Shown: piece by piece, positions 1 to 6,603 of the stretch
Numbering within the stretch: position 1 is the first letter of the stretch
Layout of the letters: each line of letters begins with the position of its first letter
DNA from: Deltaproteobacteria bacterium
Lineage (GTDB): Bacteria > Myxococcota > Myxococcia > Myxococcales > 40CM-4-68-19
Direction of reading: 5' to 3'
DNA: 6,603 bases
NCBI GenBank assembly: GCA_005879095.1
Contig: VBLM01000478.1
Location: 1-6,603 of the forward strand
Translations under genes and position numbers: made by a program
The notes under the pieces: generated by a model
What the model was told of the DNA's origin: nothing
Database searches by the model: none
What the model saw: the letters and a program-made list of their open reading frames with translations, nothing else

Positions 1-1232
1 ACCGCTTCGTAGATGTCGGCGTGGAGCGGCCTGGCGTTCTTGTCGAGGGCGAGATCGCACACCATGCAGAGCCGGTCGACGTCGGGATTCAAGGAACAGA
101 TCCCGTTCGACAGCCGCTCGGGCAGCATCGGCAGCACCGTGCCCGGGAAGTAGACGCTGGTCGCGCGGCGCAGCGCTTCGCGGTCCAGAGGCCCGCCGGG
201 CCGCACGTAGTGAGCCACGTCGGCGATGGCGACGACGAGGCGATAGCCGGAGGCCGTGCGCGAGACGTGCACCGCGTCGTCGAAGTCGCGCGCATCCTCG
301 CCGTCGATGGTCACCAGCGCGAGATGGCGCAGATCGCGCCGCGCGGCGATCTCTTCCGGATGGACGTGATCGGGCACGCTCTGCGCAGCGAGGGCCGTAG
401 CGGGATCGAACTCGTCGGAGAAACCCTCGGCATATGCGCTGGCGAGAATCTCGAAGCGCGGATCGCCTCGGTTGCCGAGCACCGCGATGATCTCGCCGGT
501 CAACCCACTGGGGACACGATGGGCGCTGCGCGCCGCGATCATGTCCCCGGCACGATCACGATGCAGGCGCACCTTGACCATCTCGCCGTCGCGCGCTTTC
601 GGATGGCGCGGCACGGCGATGTTCTCGGACAGGTTTCTGTCGTGCGGGATCACCCACTGCGCCTTGCCCTTCGCCTGGTAAATCCCCAGCGCGAGCTGGC
701 GGCGGCGCTCGATTACGTCGAGCACTTCGCCGGCCAGGCGGCCGTCGCGGCCCTTCATCGCGCGCGCGAGCACCACGTCGCCGTCGAGGGCGCCCTTGAT
801 GAACTGCGGCGGAACGAAGAGGTCGTTGTCGCGCCCACCCTCGCCCAGAAGGGGCGACACGAACCCATATCCTTCGGGTTTGACGTGGATCACGCCGGTG
901 ACTTCGGAGCCGGCCTTGCGCGGGGCCGTCGCACCGTTGCCGCCCCGGATCTGCTCGCGCCTTGCGCGCGCGCCCTCGACCATCGCTGCCGGCGCACGGC
1001 GCGGCGTGGCGGGCCGGTGCTCCTCTTTCGGAGCGGGACGCGAGGCGACCTCGCGGTAGACGTGGCCGTCGAACCTGGCGCGGCCTTCCTTGAGAAGCTG
1101 GGAGAGACCGCGGCGCACGGCCTGGTGGTGACTGTGGCCGAGATGGAGCTGGCCGGCGAGCTGTTTGAGCGAAAGGCCCTTCCCCCGCGCGCGATGCAGC
1201 GCGGAGAGGACCTCCTCGGGATTCACGTTCAT
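1..1232 (-). CDS. rnr: Ribonuclease R, N-terminal 410 residues (3' end beyond window)
   Basis: Processive 3'-to-5' hydrolytic exoribonuclease of the RNase II/RNB family, which degrades structured RNA in the cytoplasm. Residues 1-60 look like the N-terminal winged-helix domain seen in many RNase R proteins. A basic, Arg/Ala-rich linker follows (about 62-107), then a first cold-shock domain opening with VTGVIHVKPEGYGFV (111-125) and a second around 180-240. The RNB catalytic domain starts near 300. Its signature TIDGEDARDFDDAV (308-321) carries the expected metal-binding aspartates D310, D316, D318 and D319, and is followed by VAIADVAHYV, YFPGTVLPMLPERLSNG and CSLNPDVDRLCMVCDL, all very close to E. 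coli RNase R. The rest of RNB and the S1 domain lie past position 1. The ATG at 1232 is the only good start after the upstream gene's in-frame TAA. It lies 9 bases after that stop, so co-transcription is likely. The Shine-Dalgarno match is weak. Family assignment is very secure. Confidence 0.96.
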   Translation of the reverse strand, partial: MNVNPEEVLSALHRARGKGLSLKQLAGQLHLGHSHHQAVRRGLSQLLKEGRARFDGHVYREVASRPAPKEEHRPATPRRAPAAMVEGARARREQIRGGNGATAPRKAGSEVTGVIHVKPEGYGFVSPLLGEGGRDNDLFVPPQFIKGALDGDVVLARAMKGRDGRLAGEVLDVIERRRQLALGIYQAKGKAQWVIPHDRNLSENIAVPRHPKARDGEMVKVRLHRDRAGDMIAARSAHRVPSGLTGEIIAVLGNRGDPRFEILASAYAEGFSDEFDPATALAAQSVPDHVHPEEIAARRDLRHLALVTIDGEDARDFDDAVHVSRTASGYRLVVAIADVAHYVRPGGPLDREALRRATSVYFPGTVLPMLPERLSNGICSLNPDVDRLCMVCDLALDKNARPLHADIYEA

Positions 1233-1241
1233 ATGTTCTAT

Positions 1242-1559
1242 TTAGACTTTCTTGGGCGCCGTGTCGGCAGCCGGCGCGACTGATGCAGCCGACTTGTCGG
1301 ACTCCGAGCAACTGAAGCCCGGAACGCGTTCGGCGAGGAAGCTGGACAGCGAGTGCATCAGCTCTCTCGGCATGTCGCGGACCAGGGCGTGCCGGCAAAG
1401 CTTGCGCGTCGCCTTGTAGGTGCGGACAAAGGTAATGCAAGGTGGGCAGAGGGACAGATGATCTTCGAGCGCCTGGGCGCGGTCCGGCGGGAGGGTGCCC
1501 TCGATGTACTCACCGAGGAGGTCGACGCATTCCTTGCAGTGATGAATTTCAGTCGTCAA
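1242..1559 (-). CDS. Zinc-finger (ZAS-type) anti-sigma factor
   Basis: Predicted 105-residue anti-sigma factor that would bind and inhibit the ECF sigma factor encoded just upstream. The N-terminal half matches the zf-HC2/ZAS pattern: C8, then LGEYIEGTLP (15-24), then HLSLCPPC (34-41). This gives candidate zinc ligands C8, H34, C38 and C41; the last three form the H-x3-C-x2-C motif. C11 and H6/H7 are nearby alternative ligands. No hydrophobic membrane segment is present, so the protein should be cytoplasmic, unlike membrane-bound RseA-type regulators. The Ala/Ser-rich C-terminus (about 84-105) looks disordered. C55 and C84 are extra cysteines. With the HxxxCxxC motif these could allow redox sensing as in RsrA-like proteins, but that is inference. 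The start is TTG at 1559, preceded by AGGG six bases upstream; a CTG one codon earlier is possible. The gene follows the sigma gene by 92 bases and precedes rnr by 9. Confidence 0.88.
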   Translation of the reverse strand: MTTEIHHCKECVDLLGEYIEGTLPPDRAQALEDHLSLCPPCITFVRTYKATRKLCRHALVRDMPRELMHSLSSFLAERVPGFSCSESDKSAASVAPAADTAPKKV

Positions 1560-1651
1560 CAGGCGCCCTAAAGGGAAGGGGTCAGGCGAGGTTTACTCTA
1601 ACCGACCTGCAAGAAAAGATGCACCGGCCGGTTGGCGGATTCGAGGATACG

Positions 1652-2284
1652 TCATTTGGCGGGCTCGTCGAAGAACTCGCCCAGCTTCTCGCGCAGGGCG
1701 AGCCTTGCCCGATGCAGGCGGGATTTGACGGCCGGAACGGTCAAATCGAGCGCATCGGCGATGTCCTCGTTGGAGAGGCCGTCGACGTCCTTGAGCAGGA
1801 AGACCGTGCGGTAGTCGTCGGGCAACTGTTCCACCGCCTTGTTGATGGCGGCCCCGAGCTGGCCGGACATCATGCGCTCGTCCGCCCGCTGGGACCAGTC
1901 GCTGGACGAGGTGGGCTCGAGGTAGCCCTCGGCGGAGAACTTGGGCCCCGCCAGCTCGAGCGGCTGGTCGGCGAGCGCGTCGGGGGCCCGCCGCTTGCGC
2001 CGCAACCGCATCAGCGCACTGTTTGCCGCAATGCGGTAAAGCCAGCTGGAGAACTGGGCCTCGCCGCGGAAAAGCGGCAGCTTCTGGTAGGCGTTGAGGA
2101 AGGCCTCCTGGAGGACCTCCTGCGCGTCGGCCTCGGACCCCGTCATGCGCAGCGCGAGGCGGTACAGCTGCCGCTGGTGACGCTCGACGAGCGTCGCGAA
2201 CGCAGTGCCGTCGCCCTTCTGGGCCTTTTCGACCAGCTCCCGATCCCCGGGCTGGCCGTCCGCCCGCGGCTCTTCGGGCGCCAT
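1652..2284 (-). CDS. ECF-family (sigma-70 group 4, RpoE-like) RNA polymerase sigma factor
   Basis: Directs RNA polymerase to a specific regulon, probably in response to stress. With the ATG at 2284 the protein has 210 residues. Region sigma-2 runs about 28-99. It includes AFATLVERHQRQLYRLALR, the core-binding segment DAQEVLQEAFLNAY, and FSSWLYRIAANSALMRLRR, which is the -10 recognition helix followed by a basic stretch. A fairly long acidic/Ser-rich linker (100-143) separates it from sigma-4 (about 147-203), with QLPDDYRTVFLLKDVDGLS and the -35 helix-turn-helix NEDIADALDLTVPAVKSRLHRAR. Both regions are complete. The frame stays open to a TTG at 2332, which would add 16 residues and begin 6 bases after the oxidase stop, but neither start has a convincing ribosome-binding site. 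ATG is preferred here. The next gene is a zinc-finger anti-sigma factor, the usual partner arrangement. The exact ECF group and its target promoters cannot be told from sequence alone. Confidence 0.93.
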   Translation of the reverse strand: MAPEEPRADGQPGDRELVEKAQKGDGTAFATLVERHQRQLYRLALRMTGSEADAQEVLQEAFLNAYQKLPLFRGEAQFSSWLYRIAANSALMRLRRKRRAPDALADQPLELAGPKFSAEGYLEPTSSSDWSQRADERMMSGQLGAAINKAVEQLPDDYRTVFLLKDVDGLSNEDIADALDLTVPAVKSRLHRARLALREKLGEFFDEPAK

Positions 2285-2338
2285 CTCATGGGTCTGCTCG
2301 GGCAAGGGGCGCGACCGTAAAGCACGCTCCAAGGCCGG

Positions 2339-3693
<1,355 letters not shown>

Positions 3694-3697
<4 letters not shown>

Positions 3698-4356
3698 CCG
3701 AATACCTCCACCGCGCTGCCGGTCATGGCAAACGGCGCCTCGGCGGCGAGGAAGCGCACTACTTTGGCCACGTCGGCCGCCTCCATCTGCGCCGGGAACG
3801 GCGTCTGCCGCAACATGTCGGTATCGGTCGATCCCGGCAGCACCAGCGCGCAGAAGATGCCGTGCTCGCGGCCCTCCTCGGCGAGCGACTTGATGAAGCC
3901 GGTGAGGCCCCACTTGCTCGCGTTGTACGCCGAGGCGCGCGGCGTTCCGAGCGTCCCGCTGATCGAGCCGAGGGCGATGATCCGACCCTTGCGCCGGCCG
4001 CGCATCGACGGCCAGGCGGCGCGCGCGCACAGGAACGCACCTTTCAGGTTGATGTCGAGAACGCGGTCCCATTGCTGCGCGGACATCTCGTCGAGCGCGG
4101 CCCGTTCGAGCACGCCGGCGTTGAGCACCAGCACATCCGGCGGACCAAGGCGCGTCTCGCTCTCGGCGAAAAACCTGCTCACCTGGTCCTCGTCGCTCAC
4201 GTCGCAGCGGGCGCGCCAGTCCCCCACCAGCGGCGCGTCCTGAGAGGCGCAGGCCGCGACCAGCCCGCCCGCGGCAGCCAGATCCTCGGCGATGGCGCGG
4301 CCGATCCCGCGCGACGCGCCGGTCACCACGCAAACCTGGCGGTAGAGCGAGCTCAT
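3694..4356 (-). CDS. Short-chain dehydrogenase/reductase (SDR), possibly a pterin reductase
   Basis: NAD(P)H-dependent oxidoreductase of the classical SDR family, 220 residues and slightly short for the family. The Rossmann nucleotide-binding motif is VVTGASRGIGRA (10-21), with an R after the serine that often goes with NADP(H) use. NAG is at 79-81, the structural Asn in DINLKG is N103, and the catalytic Ser-Tyr-Lys set is S131 (or S133), Y144 and K148 in YNASK. PGSTDTDM (174-181) is the usual post-catalytic loop. The start at 4356 shares one base with the folE stop (TGATG), and the stop overlaps the oxidase ATG. By sequence alone it could be a 3-oxoacyl-ACP reductase-like enzyme. Its coupling to folE and a QueD/PTPS gene raises the possibility of a sepiapterin reductase or FolM-like dihydropterin reductase role. 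That role is inference from context only; the SDR assignment itself is firm. Confidence 0.93.
3705..3709 (-). promoter_or_regulatory. Ribosome-binding site of the FAD-linked oxidase
   Basis: On the minus strand a perfect GGAGG sits seven bases before the ATG at 3697, inside the last codons of the upstream SDR gene. It fixes the oxidase start, although the frame stays open far upstream. Confidence 0.8.
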
Positions 4357-4943
4357 CAGGCCCGCCGCGCGAGCGACGCGCGCAGCTCGCTGTCCTTCTC
4401 GAACACGCCCGACCAGGCTTCGACCGTGATTCGGCTCTGCCGGCGCATCGGACCGCGCACCTGCATGCAGCCGTGCTCGGCGGTGATCACCACTCCGGCG
4501 CCAAGCGGCGAGAGCGCGGCCATCACCGAATCGCAGAGGCGGTGCACGAGCGACTCCTGGAGGATCAGCCGGTGCGCGAGCGCATCGGTTGCTTCGGCAA
4601 TCTTTCCGAAGCCAACCAACCACTGATCGGCGACGTAGCCAACCGCCGCCACGCCTTTGTAGGGCAGGAGGTGGTGCGGGCACATCGCGTGGAAATCGAT
4701 CTGCGAGGCGATCACCAGCTCGCCCTTGCGCGGCGCCGGCACCAGCGAGCTGCGCAACGTTTCGACCGGATCGCTGGCGTAGCCGTCGAGGAGGTCCTCG
4801 GCGAACGCCTTGGCGACACGCTCCGGCGTCACGCGCGTCTCGGCGTCGAGCTCGGCGCCGCTCGCCAGCAGAAGGTCCTCGATGGCCCTGGCCAGCGCCG
4901 CGCGATCGGGCGCTTTCGACGCCCTTTTCTCGGGCAGCGCCAT
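4356..4943 (-). CDS. folE: GTP cyclohydrolase I
   Basis: Converts GTP to 7,8-dihydroneopterin triphosphate plus formate, the first step of folate, queuosine and biopterin synthesis, in a homodecameric cytosolic enzyme. It has 195 residues, about 27 shorter than E. coli FolE, mostly at the N-terminus. TPERVAKAF (39-47) keeps the E. coli R65/K68 equivalents (R42, K45). The zinc site is MCPHHLLPYKG (87-97) and HGCMQVRG (157-164), with C88, H91 and C159 as ligands, catalytic H90 and H157, and R163 matching R185. LQESL (128-132) keeps the substrate-binding Q-E pair. Three positions differ from the canonical enzyme: CEHH is CPHH, and the GLSKINR segment reads GFGKIAE (111-117), losing the Ser and the triphosphate-contacting Arg139. 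The ATG at 4943 shares a base with the queD stop; GGGAAG lies eight bases upstream (4952-4957). I call it a GTP cyclohydrolase I with a divergent active site. Confidence 0.92.
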   Translation of the reverse strand: MALPEKRASKAPDRAALARAIEDLLLASGAELDAETRVTPERVAKAFAEDLLDGYASDPVETLRSSLVPAPRKGELVIASQIDFHAMCPHHLLPYKGVAAVGYVADQWLVGFGKIAEATDALAHRLILQESLVHRLCDSVMAALSPLGAGVVITAEHGCMQVRGPMRRQSRITVEAWSGVFEKDSELRASLARRA

Positions 4944-5308
4944 CAGGCGAACTTCCCGTTCGGGCCGCGGTAGACGACGCAGCTGGTGGGGATTTCCCAG
5001 AGACGCACTTCGGCGAGGCCGGGCAGCTTTCCTTCCAGCCGCTGCCACATCCAGGTCGCGATGTTTTCCGCGGTGGGATTCTCGATGAAATCGTTCAGGT
5101 TGGTGTGATCGACCTTGTCGAGGACGTGCTCCTTGACCGCTTTCTCGACGTCGCCGAAGTCGACGAAGATCCCGGAGTACGGATCCGGGTCGCCCCGCAG
5201 CACGACCTGGATACGGTAGTTGTGGCCGTGCAGGTTGAAGCACTTGCCGTTGTAGCGCGGCAGGCGGTGGGCCGCGGCGAAAGTGAACTCGGCTTCGATC
5301 TGGTGCAT
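4943..5308 (-). CDS. queD: 6-carboxy-5,6,7,8-tetrahydropterin synthase / 6-pyruvoyl-tetrahydropterin synthase family
   Basis: Acts on dihydroneopterin triphosphate, the product of the next gene's enzyme, to form 6-carboxytetrahydropterin on the way to preQ0 and queuosine; relatives make 6-pyruvoyltetrahydropterin for biopterin. With the ATG at 5308 it has 121 residues, a normal length. Residues here count from that start. Zinc ligands are H14 in FAAAHRLP and H27/H29 in the HGH motif. The catalytic set is C23, D67 and H68 (KVDHTNLNDF), and E105 in LWEIPTS is the pterin anchor. The C-x3-HGH spacing fits QueD better than animal PTPS, which has a longer spacing. ENPTAENIATWMW (76-88) is also typical of QueD. 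The start is uncertain: a TTG at 5317 adds three residues and lies 12 bases from GGAGGGG, while an AAGGGG run directly abuts the ATG. It is the first gene of the minus-strand operon. No queC or queE is in view. Confidence 0.92.
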   Translation of the reverse strand: MHQIEAEFTFAAAHRLPRYNGKCFNLHGHNYRIQVVLRGDPDPYSGIFVDFGDVEKAVKEHVLDKVDHTNLNDFIENPTAENIATWMWQRLEGKLPGLAEVRLWEIPTSCVVYRGPNGKFA

Positions 5309-5333
5309 CCCCTTCAAATACGCCGCACGCCCC

Positions 5334-5362
5334 TCCGCCGCAAACCCGTGTCACGCGGCGGA
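5334..5362 (-). promoter_or_regulatory. Hairpin in the queD operon leader, next to the ribosome-binding site
   Basis: TCCGCCGC (5334-5341) and GCGGCGGA (5355-5362) form a perfect 8-bp inverted repeat around a 13-base spacer. On the minus-strand transcript the second arm ends in GGA and runs straight into GGGG, so it covers part of the only GGAGGGG motif (5330-5336) upstream of queD. It could hide the ribosome-binding site or be a protein operator. In GC-rich DNA such a repeat may also arise by chance. Confidence 0.35.
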
Positions 5363-5418
5363 TTTGGCCGTAGACGGAACCCTTTGACCTCAAAATACAT
5401 CTAATCCCTCGAACACTC

Positions 5419-5426
5419 AGGAGGAG
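5419..5426 (+). promoter_or_regulatory. Strong ribosome-binding site of ribA
   Basis: AGGAGGAG lies six bases before the TTG at 5433. This is the best Shine-Dalgarno match in the window and decides the use of a TTG start for ribA. Confidence 0.85.
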
Positions 5427-5432
5427 AACGAA

Positions 5433-6080
5433 TTGCCGACCGCCCACCTGCACGCCGTTCCCGCAGCGGAAACGAGGTTGGTCGAGCTGTACGCAGAGGC
5501 ACCTCTGCCGACGAAGCACGGCCTCTTTCGCACGCTCGTCTTCCGTGAAAAGGGCACCGAGAAAGAGCACGTGGTCGCGCTGAAGGGCGATCTACGCGGT
5601 CACGAGGGTGTGCCGGTGCGCGTGCACTCGGAATGTCTGACCAGCGAGATCCTCGGCTCGCTCAAGTGTGACTGCCGCGATCAGCTCGAGCACGCTCTCG
5701 ATCTCGTCGGTCGGGCCGATCGCGGCGCGCTGATCTATCTGCGGCAGGAAGGCCGCGGCATCGGGCTCGGCAACAAGATCCGGGCGTACGAGCTGCAGTC
5801 GCGCGGCGCCGACACCTACGAGGCCAACCGTCAGCTCGGCTTCCAGGACGATCTGCGCCGGTATGACGTCGCCGCCGACATCCTCAAGCACCTCGGTCCG
5901 TCGTCGATCGATTTGATCACCAACAATCCTTTGAAAATCGAAGGGCTCGAGAGCGAAGGGATCGCGGTGCGGCGCCGGATTCCGTCGGCAGCTTCCTTCA
6001 ATCCGCACAACATCGGCTACCTGCGCACCAAGCGCGAGCGGACCGGCCACCTGATCGAGTTGGAGAAGAGCACGGCGTAA
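5433..6080 (+). CDS. ribA: GTP cyclohydrolase II
   Basis: Catalyses the committed step of riboflavin synthesis: GTP to 2,5-diamino-6-ribosylamino-4(3H)-pyrimidinone 5'-phosphate, formate and pyrophosphate. It has 215 residues, close to the free-standing E. coli RibA (196). It is not fused to a RibB (DHBP synthase) domain. The zinc site is RVHSECLTSEILGSLKCDC, with C68, C79 and C81. The GTP-binding core YLRQEGRGIGLGNKIRAYELQ (102-122) includes Y119, the equivalent of E. coli Y105. QLGFQDDLRRYDV (134-146) holds the nucleophilic arginine (R142, matching R128) and D140, and LITNNPLK (161-168) is the late conserved motif. The extra N-terminal 14 residues precede the usual start of homology. TTG initiation at 5433 is supported by AGGAGGAG. 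The gene diverges from the queD-folE operon, so the two GTP cyclohydrolases sit back to back. The assignment is very secure. Confidence 0.96.
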   Translation: MPTAHLHAVPAAETRLVELYAEAPLPTKHGLFRTLVFREKGTEKEHVVALKGDLRGHEGVPVRVHSECLTSEILGSLKCDCRDQLEHALDLVGRADRGALIYLRQEGRGIGLGNKIRAYELQSRGADTYEANRQLGFQDDLRRYDVAADILKHLGPSSIDLITNNPLKIEGLESEGIAVRRRIPSAASFNPHNIGYLRTKRERTGHLIELEKSTA

Positions 6081-6165
6081 CCTTGCGGCAGAGGCGTTCT
6101 TTCGGCACTCTCTGGGGGTGCCCACCGCCCGCGCTCGTATTCGCCCTCGCAAGAAAGCTCCGGCG

Positions 6166-6603
6166 ATGGTCGTCCGCTTCTGGGGCGTGCGCGGCAGCGT
6201 CGCCGCGCCCGGAAGCGGGACGTTGAAGACGGGCGGCAATACCGCCTGCGTCGAGGCGCGTTGCGGCGGGGAGACGGTCATCTTCGACCTCGGCACCGGC
6301 TTGCGCCCGCTCGGCATCGCGCTGATGCGCAAGGGCCCGGTCCGGGCGAGCCTGTTTCTCAGCCACTACCACTGGGACCACATCGCGGGCTTGCCGTTCA
6401 TCGCCCCCGCCTACGACCCGAAGAGCGAGCTGGTCATCCATGGTGCGACGCGGCGCGGGCGCGACGTGCGGCAGATCCTCTCCGGACAGATGATCGATCC
6501 GTACTTTCCCGTCGATCTCGGCGTGCTCAACGCGCGGTTGCGCTTCGTCACGCTGCAGGACGGCGGGCTGGCGCACCTGGGCGAGGCGGTCGTGAGGGCG
6601 GCG
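6166..6603 (+). CDS. MBL-fold metallo-hydrolase, N-terminal 146 residues (cut by window end)
   Basis: Predicted metal-dependent hydrolase of the metallo-beta-lactamase superfamily; the substrate is unknown. The N-terminal VRFWGVRGSVAAPG (2-16) and TGGNTACVE (22-30) are typical of a widespread MBL subfamily related to phosphodiesterase- and RNase Z-like proteins. IFDLGTGLRPLG (39-50) follows. The metal motif SHYHWDHIAGLPF (66-78) carries a complete H-x-H-x-D-H set (H67, H69, D71, H72). The later metal ligands lie beyond the window. The ATG at 6166 gives the usual start of homology. An in-frame GTG at 6118 would add a 16-residue, strongly basic extension; ribosome-binding sites are weak for both. 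It lies 85 bases downstream of ribA in the same direction, and I see no convincing terminator between them, so co-transcription is possible. Nothing links it to riboflavin synthesis beyond position. Confidence 0.88.
   Translation, partial: MVVRFWGVRGSVAAPGSGTLKTGGNTACVEARCGGETVIFDLGTGLRPLGIALMRKGPVRASLFLSHYHWDHIAGLPFIAPAYDPKSELVIHGATRRGRDVRQILSGQMIDPYFPVDLGVLNARLRFVTLQDGGLAHLGEAVVRAA

Larger units (their letters stand above)
5309..5432. promoter_or_regulatory. Divergent promoter region between the queD operon and ribA
   Basis: This 124-base gap separates two divergently read transcription units, so it must hold promoters for both. Its centre (about 5383-5405) is the most AT-rich stretch in the neighbourhood and includes TTGACC at 5384-5389, a -35-like hexamer for the plus strand, and TATTTT when read on the minus strand (about 5392-5397). 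Neither has a correctly spaced partner hexamer, so exact promoters cannot be placed. The queD-proximal side holds an inverted repeat. I do not recognise a preQ1, tetrahydrofolate or FMN riboswitch here. The 42 or so bases between the AT-rich centre and the ribA start are too few for an FMN riboswitch. Confidence 0.55.

Noticed and set aside
21..1283. 420-codon open frame on the plus strand opposite rnr
   Set aside because: It is antisense to the clear RNase R reading frame, low in recognisable motifs, and explained by GC-rich codon bias keeping the opposite strand open.
1442..2320. 292-codon plus-strand open frame opposite the sigma gene
   Set aside because: It overlaps conserved ECF sigma coding sequence on the other strand; its composition is Arg/Gly/Leu-rich with no domain.
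3698..4333. N-terminal extension of the FAD oxidase frame upstream of the chosen start
   Set aside because: The Arg-rich extension runs out of frame through the SDR gene. The ATG at 3697 has a GGAGG site and the natural start of homology.
5309..5432. preQ1 or FMN riboswitch in the divergent leader
   Set aside because: Neither consensus could be recognised on either strand, and the ribA side is too short for an FMN riboswitch.
4944..5570. N-terminal extension of the folE frame through queD and into ribA
   Set aside because: It is a shadow of queD in another frame. FolE homology begins after the ATG at 4943, which overlaps the queD stop.
6104..6122. GGCAC/GTGCC stem after ribA as a terminator
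   Set aside because: Only five base pairs with a 9-base loop and no T-run; too weak to call, and it may overlap an alternative GTG start of the next gene.
5998..6576. 192-codon minus-strand open frame across the ribA end and the MBL gene
   Set aside because: It is opposite two genes with conserved motifs and shows no domain of its own.

Overview
This is a GC-rich, gene-dense chromosomal segment with eight protein genes. Both end genes are cut by the window edges. High GC, short gaps, frequent TTG starts and protein sequences resembling deltaproteobacterial/myxobacterial families suggest a free-living Gram-negative bacterium, perhaps Myxococcota. That placement is an inference. I see no mobile element, CRISPR array, tRNA or rRNA. 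The longest gene-free stretch is about 124 bases.

The left 5.3 kb is read entirely on the minus strand. In transcription order (right to left) it holds: a 6-carboxytetrahydropterin synthase/PTPS-family gene (queD, 4943-5308), GTP cyclohydrolase I (folE, 4356-4943), a short-chain dehydrogenase/reductase (3694-4356), a GlcD-type FAD-linked oxidase (2339-3697), an ECF sigma factor (1652-2284), a zinc-finger anti-sigma factor (1242-1559) and the N-terminal half of ribonuclease R (rnr, 1-1232). The first four genes overlap at TGATG, TGATG and ATGA junctions, so they almost certainly form one translationally coupled operon. The sigma, anti-sigma and rnr genes follow in the same direction, with gaps of about 54, 92 and 9 bases.

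The right part is read on the plus strand: GTP cyclohydrolase II (ribA, 5433-6080), then the start of an MBL-fold metallo-hydrolase (6166 to the edge). The queD operon and ribA diverge from a 124-base intergenic region that holds an AT-rich island and a hairpin just upstream of queD.

The window therefore joins the two GTP-consuming entry points of pteridine and flavin synthesis. GTP cyclohydrolase I with QueD makes tetrahydropterin (preQ0/queuosine, or possibly a biopterin-like cofactor if the SDR acts as a pterin reductase). GTP cyclohydrolase II starts riboflavin synthesis, whose product FAD is the cofactor of the oxidase in the operon. The sigma/anti-sigma pair plus RNase R looks like a stress-response module. 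I found no clearly novel system. The oddest points are the unusual active-site substitutions in FolE and the coupled pterin-reductase-oxidase gene order.
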